A stretch of DNA of 64,000 nucleotides from Dicyema japonicum (GCA_011109175.1 RDEW01000001.1:1750360-1814359); one strand, 5' to 3'; positions 33,680 through 45,173 are shown, counted from the stretch's first letter. Notes: generated by a model not told the origin, from the letters alone. A program made the numbers and translations.

Positions 33680-33960
33680 AGATCCGTAGTCGTGGCTCCG
33701 GATTTCTTCGCGTCTGTGAGGAAGATGGAAATCCGCTTCGCCTGATCCTTCCCATGGCAGAGAAAACCGATTGGATAACCCCGATCGGATTCCTCTGCAA
33801 GACCGAGAGAAGGCTCTTCCGGAAAGTAGTGGGGACAATGGAAGATCACAGACGTTGAATAACACAAGTGATTGCGAGGACTGGGATCACCTAACTGTTT
33901 GACTCTTTTGTCTTTCTTTCTCGGTACTCCCGGGGTTATTAAAATAAAATAAATAAAAAA
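33680..33960 (+). mobile_element. LINE 3' end (LINE-C-like)
   Basis: The plus strand reads RIPLQ..RERRLFRKVVGTMEDHR, then GDWDHL-type codons and a tail TTATTAAAATAAAATAAATAAAAAA. Similar 3' ends with GCTGGAATCACCTAA lie near 46950. Truncated; the element lies head to head against the start of the 124-aa gene. Confidence 0.5.
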
Positions 33961-34169
33961 TATTAAGAGTACATATCAGCCGTGTGATACTTCATCTTGT
34001 TAATCTGGTCGACCGTGTCAGCCACGGAAGGTTGAAGAGGCTAAAATTAGCAACTACGTGTACAGTTTTTAATCAAAATTCACAATTACGTGTACAAACA
34101 TCTTAAATAAAGTGTTTTCCTGCCTGGGAGGAGTTATAGCTAATATGGCTATTAGAATTAACGATCTAT

Positions 34170-35700
34170 TAACGAAAGAGTTAAGGATTTTTTCTGGAGG
34201 GTATTACATCTGAGTCCTACCATAAGGCTTGGACTCCACACCTGGACCCTTCCTCCTTTTTTTATTAATTTTTTTCAGGACGTTTCTCCCAGCTTCAAAT
34301 ACATGTCCTGGATATTTGATCTCCTCCTAAAACCATTGATCCGATCCTTCACAATCCTGCTAATCGGTTCTCGCTTAGACAGTCTTTCAGTTTTTTGGTT
34401 AAGGAGAGCTTAATTGCAGCTCTCCTAGTCTTCTCTATGAGGGTTAAGATCTTCTCCCTCTTTGGAGAGAAGAACAACCCCTCGCACCTATAAAGTAGGC
34501 TAGGATAATAACTCCCTTGAAGATGATCAGGTAAGTGTCACGGCTAACGCATAACTTCCGTGTACATAGGAGCGACTGAAAGGCTCTCTTTCTTCTCCCC
34601 TTTATGTCGTCCATGTAATCTCATGCGTGTCCATAATCGACCCCCAGGTAGCGCAGACTGTGTGCATTGTTTACTCCCAGTGTGTATTCTTGTTTCAGGT
34701 GCTTTTTCACATTGCTTATTCGGAGTGCGCAAGATTTTTCAGCAAAGAGCTTTAACCCTCTCATCAATGCTCAATCTGGTCAACATAATCCCGGATTCTT
34801 CCTTCAAATATAAAAGATTTTAGGTATGTGTCCTCCACGATTACGTCATCCGCATAAATAAGAAGACTAGTATTAATATTTCTCGGACGATAAAAACTCG
34901 CCATAAATATATTATACAAAATAGGGCTCAATATTTAACCTTGAGATACTCCTCTTTTGAATGATATTACATCAGATATATTTCCACTTCGCAAAAAATT
35001 GTCTTTCCTGAAGATAATTTCTTAGCCAAACAAATAGGTATCTTGGAACACATGCTGATACAAGCTGATTAACAACGCTTCATGGCATACACTGTCGAAT
35101 GCTTTCGAGATATCAAGACATAATAAGTTGATTTGTCTCTTGGAATCCTTTGCTTTCATGATTTCAGAATTCAGTAGAAAGAAACAGTCTGCACAGCCTC
35201 TTCCGGGATGAAAACCCCACTGCTCCGGAATCAGATAGTCGTTTTCTTCTATATGTTTGCTTAGCCTTTTGAAAATGATACGTTCAATCACTTTCGCGAA
35301 AGAACATATTAAGCTAATTGGTCTGTAGCTAGCCGGATCTCTCTTTGGCTTTCCTGGTTTTGGAATCATCCTCAAAACAGCTTTCTTCCATATTAAAGCA
35401 AGCAGCCAAGTCGCAAACACCCATCATTTAGACATCGCAGATAGTCAAACAAAATATCCGGACCCTCTTTGATAAGTTTCATTGATATGTGGTCATATCC
35501 TGGAGCATTGACCTTGCATTCCCTGATAGCACTGTCATCACTTCAAAGATGCTGACAGTGCTATCAGCAATAGGTAGTTCCTCGTCGGAGTGTTCAAATA
35601 TATCGGCAGACACCTTCTTTTTGTCATCAGGGATCAAACTCCACGGATCCACACCCTGAATTTTTTGGAGCTGATCCCTGACAGAATAATACAACAGGCC
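34170..35700 (-). mobile_element. LINE-B copy, RT fingers to 3' UTR
   Basis: The minus strand encodes ILRMIPKPGKPKRDPASYRP, ERIIFKRLSKHIEENDYLIP, FHPGRGCADCFFLLNSEIMK and LDISKAFDSVCHEALL (motif A) at 35420-35022. After frameshifts the C-terminal part and 3' UTR follow, nearly identical to 43705-44400 (GGAGGGTATTACATCTGAGT at the end). Stops and indels interrupt it. Confidence 0.8.
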
Positions 35701-36600
35701 AGGTGGTCGGTCAGTCGTGGTTACTCACGAGTTGTACTGCAGTTCAAATCCAGAATCAGCAAAACTTTTATAAGGCAGAACGGTCATTTATGACGCCAAG
35801 CATATTCTAAGCATCGATTAAATATTATGACTCCTCTAATCATTTTGACACCTTTGTGATCAGGAATACGTTAATAATACGGAATATTATTCTACAATTT
35901 AGTTTACAGCACTAGACTGTCAAAATATGATCAACCAAATCAATCGACATTTGGATTATATTTTTATTAATTCCTAAATCTTCATCGAATCTCTCCAAAA
36001 TCTGCTCCAGCGATGAATGTTTGACAGACCCATCCACAGTCGATCGAATTAACGCCTTAAAGGGGAGGGGAAGTTATTTGGACATATTCTAAGAATGGAC
36101 CAAGCAGTTCCAGTAAACAATGCTACTAAAGTTTACTTCCAGAGTCGTTGTGTAAACCTTGGACATCTTCGCTAATCTCTCCCTATTGCATTAACCAAGA
36201 TCTGGGACTGCAGGGAAAGAATTGAAAATGCAGACGACCTAGATGTCCTTGAAAAATCGCCTTCTCAGGGAGAACGTGGTGGAATCTAATATGGAAAATT
36301 GTCCGCAGTGCTCCATAAGCAATGAGGAGATAACTATATTATAGTTCGTTTAGAAATATCGATCTTCTACACAAAGCCCATATGGTCCCGTCTATTTGCG
36401 AAAGAGTAAGTCAGGTTAACTTGCAAAGAATCGAAAGTTGACGAAATTCTTTGATTGTACTCCATGGTACCTGTTAGACATCAAAGGTATCTCCCACTTA
36501 GTGGTTACCAAAAGACCTCAACGGTATGGAGTTTGTTTCTCCTGATTCCCCTCATTCTTAACACAATATGTGGTATCCTCTGAATAAAAAGACCAAGTGA
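35701..36600 (+). mobile_element. LINE C-terminal debris
   Basis: At 36060-36300 plus-strand frames read LFGHILRMDQAVPVNNATKV..YFQSRCVN and a following LPIALTKDLGL, the terminal domain of a LINE-A-like polymerase. The rest (35700-36050, 36300-36600) shows no gene. Confidence 0.45.
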
Positions 36601-36655
36601 TGTCATTATTAATTTAATAACTCCGAAAAGAGAACACCAAGAAAGAAGTTTTTAT

Positions 36656-36765
36656 GAAGTGTGGCGTCATGTGCTTCAGCTTTTGTGGTTGCGCTCAGTG
36701 TAATAATACACCAAAAAAATCATTTGCTCTTCCCCATCCAGACTCCTTATGCCTGGATAGTATAT
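36656..36765 (+). repeat. Dispersed repeat R-V, short copy
   Basis: GTGTGGCGTCATGTGCTTCA and ATCATTTGCTCTTCCCCATC match the R-V core at 26700 and 49900, with the middle lost. Confidence 0.5.
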
Positions 36766-36835
36766 CTCAAGTGATGTCATAGAATAGTGACGATGACGTA
36801 TAAGAGGATTATTGGAAGAAAAAGACATAATACTA

Positions 36836-37655
36836 CACTCAATTCCATAAATGTTGACCCAATTCCCATAAATGATGACCCAATTCCAATAAATGATGAC
36901 CCAATTCCAATTAATGTTGACCCAATTCCCATAAATGTTGACCCAATTTCCGTAAATGATGTCCAAATTATATATATAAATAATACACGAGTAAATCTAT
37001 ATTTTAATTTCCTATTATGGTATCAACTATTACAGATATGAGAAGTCGCAAGGTTTTTATGAACGAAAGTCTATTTAATCAAATTAAAAGACTTTATAAA
37101 GTTAAAACAAAAGAAGAGTTGATTGAGATCACCTCGATCAGCAAAAAGAGTTTGAACAGGTGTATACAAAAGATCGAAAGCTGTGAACTCGAGGATCCTA
37201 CTTTCGGTGATCTTTACAAAACAGTAGGCCGAAAAAAGAAAGATAAAGAAATGTTGAATGTCGAAATGAGATCTATTTTTGGAAATGACAACTCGCTGAC
37301 ACAAGTTGGTCTTCAAGAAAAACTTTCAGTGAATCTTTCTAAGTCTCAAATTTCAAGAGATTTAAAGGAGGCCTGCATCACAAGAAAAAGACTCAAGAAA
37401 AGGTCCGAAGTTAGATTGAGTACAGAAAATTTGGCAGAAAGGGGAGTATTTTCATCAAGAATGTTAGGAGAATTGCTAACAAATATCGGATTTGTTATGA
37501 GTGGTCTCGAATCCGAGAATTTGTCCTCATATTACAACAGTTTTTAGGAAAGGGTAAATGGAATTAATAACAGATTAATTGAATAAAATACTTTTTTCCT
37601 AAATTATTTATTAGTATGATATATATAACTTGGACATCATTTATGGGATTGAGTG
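36836..37655 (+). mobile_element. Tc1/mariner-like element with 21-bp subterminal repeats
   Basis: The 820-bp element has inverted ends CACTCAATTCCATAAATG and, from the right, CACTCAATCCCATAAATG, each flanked by TA (36834-36835, 37656-37657). Immediately inside the left end, a 21-bp unit (CCATAAATGATGACCCAATT-type) is repeated about six times to 36960; the right end carries one unit. A single intact frame lies between. Sharp TA duplication and near-perfect ends suggest a young insertion. Confidence 0.85.
37017..37547 (+). CDS. Helix-turn-helix protein of the Tc1/mariner-like element
   Basis: An uninterrupted 176-codon frame inside the element. It is basic with two helical blocks: KVKTKEELIEITSISKKSLN (first HTH), then a GRKKKDKE linker and DNSLTQVGLQEKLSVNLSKS..QISRDLKEACITRKRLKKRS (second, winged-helix-like block, comparable with the DNA-binding region of IS630/Tc1-type transposases). 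The C-terminus (FVMSGLESENLSSYYNSF) has no DDE/DDD catalytic residues. It could be an internally deleted transposase or a stand-alone DNA-binding protein acting on the 21-bp repeats. An upstream ATG does not extend the frame usefully. Confidence 0.65.
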   Translation: MVSTITDMRSRKVFMNESLFNQIKRLYKVKTKEELIEITSISKKSLNRCIQKIESCELEDPTFGDLYKTVGRKKKDKEMLNVEMRSIFGNDNSLTQVGLQEKLSVNLSKSQISRDLKEACITRKRLKKRSEVRLSTENLAERGVFSSRMLGELLTNIGFVMSGLESENLSSYYNSF

Positions 37656-37657
37656 TA

Positions 37658-37999
37658 ACCTAAGACTACTCCCAGATCTGATAATGAGTGTTTTCTCTAA
37701 TATTAGGCTCAACGATGAGTTAGAAAAAAAACAAAAACTTTTTGATCTCATCGCAATAGTAGATTGGCCATGTTGTATTTTTACAGTCAAAAAATCGAAT
37801 TTTAATTTTACTTGGAAGTACAGAGATCAAAATAGATTCAAGAATTTAAAGCATAAAAAGTGAACAGAAAGCCAGTTTATTAAAATAAAAATAACAAAAC
37901 CCAGAAAATTGATTTTTTTAATAAATTAACTAAATCCCTCAATATAATTGACACTGTTTGTGGATCGTCAATCGATCACGTTACGTCTGAAGAAATTCC
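37658..37999 (+). other. Unresolved short open frame after the Tc1-like element
   Basis: The plus strand reads NDELEKKQKLFDLIAIVDWP and CCIFTVKKSNFNFTWKYRDQ (to 37863). It looks coding but is isolated, with no family assignment and no clear introns. Confidence 0.25.
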
Positions 38000-39794
38000 A
38001 CTTCTTGCGTCGAGGTTAAGAGTACAGAATCGTATTTCCTTAAGGGTCCCAAGATTCGTGATAATAGTGGCAGGTGAGGCTTTTGCCTCCGATATTGACA
38101 GGACTGCCTCTTCTTCGTTCCGAGACCATGGATTGGATTTCCTTAATTCTTTTTCCCTTAATTGCATTTGGATTGGACTGTAATCGTCGAGGAGTTTCAA
38201 AGCCTTAGGAAATCTATTCAGTCATTTGAGGATGAGAATCTTTTTTTTTATTTCCTCTCGAAAGCGACATTAGTTAGTGTATTCATTTTGTTGAAAGCGA
38301 CATTAGTTAGTGTCTTCCTTCGTGTTATATCTTCGGTGTCACCGAGAAGGGATCCTAGTTTTTTGATCTACGCCAGTCCTCCTCAGTCCTTTCCTCACTT
38401 CTTTTTAGCTCAGTGATTTCGGTTTTGTTTGTGTTTACTTTTAATGACCATTCAGCTACTTTCTCCAAAAGTGCAATTAACTCTTCTTTGTTGTTCGAAA
38501 TAAAGTCCACGTCATCCGCATATGCTATTATGCTCGATATGAGGCAAGTCTCGTAGAGCTGCCTCCAGATAAATAATAAACAAAATCGGGGAATGGATCT
38601 CTTGAGGGGTACCAATTTCGTTTCAAATGTCCTCGATAAAGCTTTCCCAGTCCTGACCATCAAGCTTGAGTCTGTCAAGAGTGTCCTGACCATCCTAATC
38701 GTTGAGCCTTCCAAGAAGTACTCCAGTATTTGCAGCAGCTTGTTTTTGTTGATGGAATCAAGGCCTTTGACACATCAATCCCAGAATGGTTGTCGTTATT
38801 TTAAATTTTTTGAACAGTCGCACTTCTCCATTTGTGGCTCCATATAACATCTTACGTTGATCTCCCTTTCGGAAGCCACTTTGATAAGCCGACAGGTACG
38901 AGTCTAGGCGTCCCTCCATTCTTTGAAGCGTAATATTGGCTAGTATCTTCCGTAATGTGTTAATAAGACCACTGGTCTTAGGTTCCCAACTTTCCCCGCT
39001 TTTTTGCTTGGCTTCTGTACTGGTGTCAATAGTCCTTCTCCAAGTGGCAAGGTGGCTCCTTTACTGTACGTTTTGTTTAGAATCCAGGCAATTATCTTGT
39101 ATAGCTTTTGAGTTCCATATTTGAAAAATTCACCATTTAAGCCATCTGGGCCGGGACTTTTGTTGTCTTTGAGTTTGAAACTCGCTGTCATCACTTCTTC
39201 CAAAGTTATTTCTTCGTCTAATTTTCCCTGATTCGTGTTAATGTGAGTTTTTTGCTATTTTTTGATACGAATTGTGGTTCAAAATAGTCCGCTATAAGTT
39301 CTGCAATTTCTTGTTGGTTAGAATATTTTTCCTTCTACATCTCGTAAAGTCAGTGTTTTCCTTGGTAGTTTTCTGATTTGTCCGACAGCTTCATAAAACT
39401 TCGCATTGTCTTTAAGGCCTTCGATTTTCTCTATTTTTGTTATTGTTTCGTTCTTTAATGTTCGACGTGCAGCTTTTCTTATTTTCTTTTTGATGACTGT
39501 TCTTTCCTCTTGTAGCCGCTGTTTCGTATTTTTGTCATCTGTAGACATTGTGTCCATATCGCCTTTTGATTAGCAAGGAGTTTCAAAGCGGTTATTTTTT
39601 CAGTGGGTGCATTAGTTACGTAGTCCTCTTAGATATGTATCCGCAGCAATCATAATCTTCTGTTTGACCAAGGTCCACGCAGTTTGCGGTGCCTCATCCA
39701 GGTATTTTCTAAACTCCTCTCTCTGGATAGTATTGTTCTTTAGAAGTCTATGACGTATCTCTTCCCCTGCAGTTCCGTGTGTCCATTGCACTTT
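38000..39794 (-). mobile_element. LINE-A body (linker, RT), 3' part of a disrupted copy
   Basis: Minus-strand frames in order: RTVIKKKIRKAARRTLKNET (linker), VMTASFKLKDNKSPGPDGLN, YSKGATLPLGEGLLTPVQKP, GKVGNLRPVVLL, then after breaks SIIAYADDVDFISNNKEEL (motif C, near 38510) and KLPRK/LKVNTNKTEI pieces. Motif A is degraded. It continues the endonuclease part at 40370-41170; a younger LINE fragment sits between. Confidence 0.8.
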
Positions 39795-40368
39795 CCTTTC
39801 ATCCCTTATTTATTATTATTTAAGCACTTCACAAGAGCCATACTAATTATAGCCCGCATATGCAGCAAAAGAAACAAGGTTAGATGTCATCCTTTTCCAT
39901 GCTCCCCTGTTCCTAGCCAAGGCTCTCATGCTGTCCAGGTCGTCGGCATTTGTTAGATTTTTTTATACTGACCAGGTCTTTTTGTAAGACTATTGGCAGT
40001 GTTGTTCTTGGTCTTCCCCGATAGCGGCCTTCTTTACTAACATAGTATGTTTCCATAGATATGTTCGGTGGGGAAGTTAATTCCATCCTCAGCACGTGTC
40101 CGAAGAGCCTCCATCGGGATTCCAGTACTTCTAAGCTGATAGGTCTAGTGCTGCATCTCTTATATAAAGCATTCCTAGATATTCTCGTAGGCCAAGTAGT
40201 TCCTGTTATTTTTCTCAGCTGACCTCTGTGGAACGAGTCTAGTTTTTTTCATATCCGCTGATGAGGTCGCCCAAGTTCCAGCGTTATATAAAAGTACGGG
40301 TTTTATGAATGAGTCGTATAGTAGGATTCTCATTTTCGTGTCGATGCCTTTTTGATTGAGCCATAAAC
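39795..40368 (-). mobile_element. 5'-truncated LINE-A insertion (half-LINE unit), nested
   Basis: About 560 bp encoding, on the minus strand, ILLYDSFIKPVLLYNAGTWA-type codons, GQLRKITGT, RPISLEVLESRWRLFGHVLR and RGRPRTTLPIVLQKDL, followed by a 3' UTR and a TAAATAATAATAAA tail. It is flanked by CTTTCATCCCTT on both sides (about 39793-39804 and 40370-40381), a 12-bp target duplication inside the older LINE-A. It is almost identical to 51525-52078 and starts at the same position. Confidence 0.85.
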
Positions 40369-41170
40369 TCTTTCATCCCTTGCAAACCCATAAGTTTCTT
40401 AAGGACATTTTGGCAATAACCATCTTGTGATCGCTGTCAATTATAGACCCTCCATAAGCACGGGCATCAGTTACAATACTGCGGTCTTTTTGTCTGCAAA
40501 TAATGTAGTCTATTTGATTGTAGATTTTCGCAATGCTTCCCTCAGACTTAGTTCTATTGCCTGACCGAGTTGTCCTGTATCTTGCCGAGTGCATAAAGGC
40601 CGTGTTACAAAGGAATAGGTTATTTGCTTGACAAAAGCTGGCTAACAAGGTTCCAGCAATGTTCCTTTTCCCCTTCCATGTCTTCCAATGAATGATTCTT
40701 CTATAGTGATTCGATTTCCAACTTTTGCATTGAGATCACCGGCAATCAATATTAATGTGGAATTTTCATAATTGGAATAAATATCAACAGATTCGCATCT
40801 CCTTGAATTTCTTATTGATCCATCCACTATGTGGAGCATATGCGTTAATAATAGTAAGATAACTCTTGGGAGAGTTATGATCGTCCAATGTTATTTGTAA
40901 AATCCCAATCCTTTCATTGATAGTCCAGTAACGGTATATGCGCCGGAGTAGGTCCTTTCTTACAGCAAATCCAAGTCCGTAATGTTTTGATCCCCCAAAG
41001 TGAAAGATTAACTGAAACTTTCCGTGTTGTTCTTCAAACTCCTTCGATATTTTTGTCTCTTGGAGACATCTGATTAATATCTTAAATTTTGAAAGGTCTT
41101 TAAAAAGTTCTTTTCTTTTCCATGCACTAGAGAGTCCTTTGACATTGAACGTTAAAAAGAGAAGTCATTT
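40369..41170 (-). mobile_element. LINE-A endonuclease domain, 5' part of the disrupted copy
   Basis: The minus strand encodes STLILIAGDLNAKVGNR (the GDxN active-site motif of apurinic-type endonucleases), NQIDYIICRQKDRSIVTDAR and IDSDHKMVIAKM (the SDH motif). More N-terminal pieces (LQETKISKEFEEQHG-like, 41060-40990) precede it. Together with 38000-39794 this is one almost complete LINE, frame-broken at several points. Confidence 0.8.
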
Positions 41171-41406
41171 AGGTTGCAATTTTCGTGTTTTTCAGACATA
41201 CTTTTCAAGAGGGACGTCACCACCTCAACCAAAAAAAATTTCAACGTGGTAGATTCAATGTGAGTTTTATTAAAATAATAATTATTTAAAATGTAATTAT
41301 TTAATTTAATTTGATCATGGGCAACCAAATTTCAAAAGTAATATATTTAAGTTTTTAAATTAACACGTAAGTAACTTAGTTTTATATAGACTAGTTTAAC
41401 CTTAAA

Positions 41407-42013
41407 ATGGATGATGAGAAAATAAATGTAAAATGTGTCATTGTGGGAGATGATGGAGTTGGAAAGACTTGTTTAATGAAAAATTACATGAATAATGAAT
41501 TTCCTGCTGGTTACACTCCAACAGTATTTCTGATTTAATTTATGTAGACTTTGAATTTTTACAATGCGACAGTCCCCGTTGTACTTGGAGAATTTAGACA
41601 GGAAATAAACCTCTCTATATTCGACACGGATGAACAGGAGGACTACTCTAGTGCTTACACAAATACGGACATTTTTATTATAGCATTTTCTGTGATGGAA
41701 AAACATTCATTCGATAATGTGGAGAATAAAGTATCATTTCTTATAATTTAAGTGGTACAAAGAAATCGAGAGTCAAATTGGTCCCAATACTATTTTACTG
41801 CTGGTGGGGACTCAAAATGACCAGAGGTATACTAATCCCCATTTAGACTCTATTTCTGTGGATACTGGTGAGAAACTGGCGGAACGATTGAAAATGCATT
41901 ATTACGATACTTCCGCGACGATGAACGTCAATGTCCTGGAAATGATGAATTTTGCATTTACACAAGTCATAATTAATAAGTTCACAAAAAAGAAAACATG
42001 TCACATTTTATAA
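41407..42013 (+). CDS. Atypical Rho-family small GTPase
   Basis: Exons 41407-41523, 41548-41730 and 41753-42013 with introns of 24 and 22 bp give 186 aa. The order fits Rho/Rac/Cdc42: P-loop [11 protein letters not shown], effector region PAGYTPT, switch [10 protein letters not shown], guanine motif VGTQND, DTSAT (G5), and C-terminal KKKTCHIL, a CAAX box for prenylation. Unusual sites: the residue equivalent to Gly12 is Asp, Ala59-Gly60 of DTAGQE are Asp-Glu, and four residues after switch II are missing. Gln61, Lys16, Thr17 and the TQxD Asp are kept. From family knowledge, loss of Gly12 and Gly60 impairs hydrolysis and switching, so it may act like a GTPase-poor Rho (Rnd-type behaviour). The first intron removes an in-frame stop, supporting it. 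Membrane-associated signalling is inferred. Confidence 0.88.
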
Positions 42014-42102
42014 TGAAAATTGTTTGTTAACGTAAAATATTAGTTTTTGGCAACTACAGTGTTAAAACTTAACTAGTGAGACTTTTTTCTAGTGTGGAGT
42101 GG

Positions 42103-42376
42103 CTAAATCACGCAAAAGTCAAAATTGCCTCGATAGCACTCACTCGAGATGGTCTTCTGACTTTACATTAGTAAATGTAAACCAGGTCGTTAAATATTTG
42201 TGAACGAGCTTATTGGTATTATGTGAACAGCTCTGGAAGGTATTTGGACAAAAAGTTCTTTCAGATCCCTTTGACTTAGACAGTGTGACTCTAAGTTGAA
42301 ATGTTGTAAATCGACATACTCCATCAAATGACAAGCGATCAGTTTGTTTCCATCCTTTAAACGTGACCTAAGGTAT
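42103..42376 (-). CDS. Unidentified short gene or exon group
   Basis: A minus-strand frame VTFKGWKQTDRLSFDGVCRF..TLSKSKGSERTFCPNTFQSC continues to NKLVHKYLTTC. A 22-bp GT...AG intron (42182-42161) leads to QKTISSECYRGNFDFCVI and a stop at 42103. The start is unresolved; an ATG exists at 42334. No family is recognised. Without the intron the frame would end at 42140. Confidence 0.3.
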
Positions 42377-43704
42377 CACACAATATGGTTAGGAAACAAG
42401 AGGCGCGTGTTAGACTGTAGTTACCTGTTATCTTAGTGGTTAATTGGTCGGAATGGTTGAGTCAGTGACGTGGTGCAACATGGTAAAAAAGGAATAAAAA
42501 AATTGTGTAAAAACGACGCTTGTAAACCATAATAGATATAGTTTTATACATGAACAATCGAAATTAATGGTTCCACCTTCCAAAGTCGTGCATAACCTCT
42601 CACAAGTCCCTTGGTGTTTCCACAGAATATCTGCATTTTTATTTTTTGCTTTTTTACATTAAAATTTTTTGTAGATCAATTTGACCTAAAATCAAAAAAG
42701 GTTAAAATTTTGAATTATAACTAAAAAATCGTGATAATTACCAATTTGTGGTCACTTTTTAAGACAATAAGAGTAATTCTCACACAGATTGTTTGTTTTT
42801 TAACACAAAATAAAATTACTAGTTATTTTCCTTCCTTGAACCAAGTAGTTGGCCTTCCTGGAAGGTAAATAGCAGTATTCGCAGTAAATAAGTCGTAGGT
42901 TTGGCAGAATTAAACTTACGGAAATTCGTCGGTTTTTGCGATTCAAAGCAGAGTTGTAGTTAGACATTAGATAAAGTGAATACCAAGAAAATCGAGGGCG
43001 GATCCCTAGGCCTATTAGTCTAATAAAGATTATGTGGAGATTGCTTTTTCATCTTGACCTCAGAGATTGAGAAGGCCAGGAATTTCAAATATCAGCTGAG
43101 TGTTTTCATAAAAGGGGTGAGGAACCACTAGATGAGAAGGAAACCCTGATCAAGTCAGTAAGAAGCGTGGTAGTGGAACGGATTGAGGGTTTTCTTCTGA
43201 GGACCAAAGTGGATGACACGTTCATTCAGAAAATACTGTGAAGCTAAAGGGGGGAGGGGTAAAATTTTGAAAGAATCCAGGCCTCATTTTAAATAACGTA
43301 ATCTCCCATAACTATCGCTATGTCTTGGTTTTTAATAAAAATGTTATGTTATGTTGCTTGAAAGCGGAAGGGAGACCTGACCAGAACATGAGCTCTGGAT
43401 CATGAGGTGTAACACCGGTAACGTGCTCAATACCTGCAGGTCTTAATGGAGACTTTGTCATAATAACAGACTTTATTGTAAAAAAATGCTGTTGAGGAGA
43501 ATATACAGATAGTGTTTTTGATCGGTTATCCTGCGACTAATTAAAGAAATGTTGTTAACCCGGTATTCCCACCTATGATTTTCTCAATCTAGCCGAAATG
43601 TCAACTATTGGGGATCTATCTACGAAAATGTCATGATCTTGGTGGACCGGTCCATAAATGATTTTTCAGAATCAGCAACAACAACAGCAACAACGATTAA
43701 TTGA
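42377..43704. other. Spacer, nothing firm
   Basis: A plus-strand frame near 43110-43240 (EEPLDEKETLIKSVRSVVVE) resembles the piece near 5560 and may be LINE ORF1 debris. No other content recognised. Confidence 0.3.
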
Positions 43705-44640
43705 CAAAAGAGTTAAGGAGATTTCTGGAGGGTATTACATCTGAGTCCTACCATAAGGCTTGGACTCCAAACCTGGACCCTTCCTCCTTTTTTTTATTAT
43801 TAATTTTATTCGGAACGTTTCTCCCAGCATTTTAATCTTTATTCTCTCAGCTTTATGTATGTGTCCTAGACCTTTGATCTCCTCTTGAAACCATTGATCC
43901 GATCCTCCCACAATCTTGCTAATCGGTTCCAGGAGCTTGTTTAGACAGTCTTTCAGTTTCTTGTTAAAGAAGAGTTTAATTGCAGCTCTTCTAGTTTTCT
44001 CTATGAGGGATAAGATCTTCTCCCTCTTTGGAGAGAAGAACAACCCCTCGCACCTATAAAGTAGGCTAGGAATAATAACTCCTTTGAAAATGAACAGGTA
44101 AGTGTCACGGCTAACGTATAACTTCCGTGTACATAGGAGCGACTGAAAGGCTCTCTTTCTCCTCCCCTTTATGTCGTCCGTGTAATCTACTGCGTGTCCA
44201 TGGTCGACCCCCAGGTACCGCAGACTGTGTGCATTGTTTACTCCCAATGTGTATTCTTGTTTCAGGTGCTTTTTCACATTGCTTATTCGGAGTGCGCAAG
44301 ATTTTTCAGCAGAGAGCTTTAGCCCTCTCAAGTTGCATCTATGCTCAACCTGGTCAACATAATCCCGGATTCTTCCTTCAAATATAGAAGATTTCGTCAT
44401 CCGCATAAATAAGAAGACTAGTATTAATATTTCTCGGACGTGGAAAACTCGCCATGAATATATTAAACAAAATAGGGCTCAATACCGAACCTTGTGGTAC
44501 TCCCCTCTTGAATGATATTGTATCAGATATATATCCACACACCTTCACAAAAGATTGTCTTTCCTGAAGATAATTCTTAGCCAAACAAATAGGTATCTTG
44601 TTCACTTTTTTCATAAAATATATAATTTTTAAATTTTATT
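43705..44640 (-). mobile_element. LINE-B copy, RT palm to 3' UTR
   Basis: Two overlapping frames: 44614-44378 with RGVPQGSVLSPILFNIFMAS (motif B) and LLIYADDEIFYI (motif C), and a 223-codon frame 44406-43735 with LKLSAEKSCALRIS, LRYLGVDHGHAVDYTDDIKG, SLLYRCEGLFFSPKREKI and ALIKLFFNKK-type helices. The 3' UTR ends near 43705 with the GGAGGGTATTACATCTGAGT block shared with 34170. Only one frameshift breaks this segment, so it is one of the better preserved copies. Jockey/CR1-like by motif. Confidence 0.85.
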
Positions 44641-45173
44641 AATAGATTTTTATCGAGTTCACTTTTTTCATACAAAATTATATTTCATCAAAATGACTTT
44701 ATAATAATTAATTCAACCTTGCTGATACAACTCAGTGTGTATTCCTGTTGAAAAAAACTTTCTAAAGTGTGAAATTCGCATGGGTTTCGATTTTTTATAG
44801 AGACAAGCCATGTGATTTACATTACCAGAGAATTTCTTCTGAAAATTTGCGTAATCTTCCTCAGATATTACCGAAGTTTTCAATAAGTCCGATATAACAT
44901 TGAATTAGTGCTAGGATTCCTAAGAGCCGAAGAATCCGTCATAAATATACTAAGAGCAGAGGACTCAAGACTAAGCCTGTGAAACTCCCCTCTTCATTAC
45001 AATGGTTTCAGAAGTAGATACGAGAAGTCGAGAATAAAATCCATACTTCCCAAATCAATGAACAAAGTGGCATTTTTTCGATTGCATATAACAAATAAGC
45101 TAAAACGAATCACACAGAAGATACCGCGAAATTCTACTAGTTCCTCGTACTTTTCAAAATGATTCACAATTGA
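44641..45173 (-). mobile_element. LINE-B RT scrap and AT-rich flank
   Basis: At 44900-45020 the minus strand reads KRGVSQ..LVLSPLLLVYL, a degenerate motif B. The rest (44641-44890, 45020-45173) shows no gene. Confidence 0.5.

Noticed and set aside
33628-33858. Plus-strand gene STVDPLLMEAKIRSRGSG...
   Set aside because: Its first part is antisense to the start of the 124-aa gene and its second part is a LINE 3' end.
36841-36960. 21-bp repeats as a CRISPR or centromeric satellite
   Set aside because: They lie inside one end of a TA-flanked transposon and match its terminal sequence.
43735-44406. A 223-codon single-copy host gene
   Set aside because: It is the C-terminal part of LINE-B RT; the same sequence occurs at 34200-34900 and 54000.
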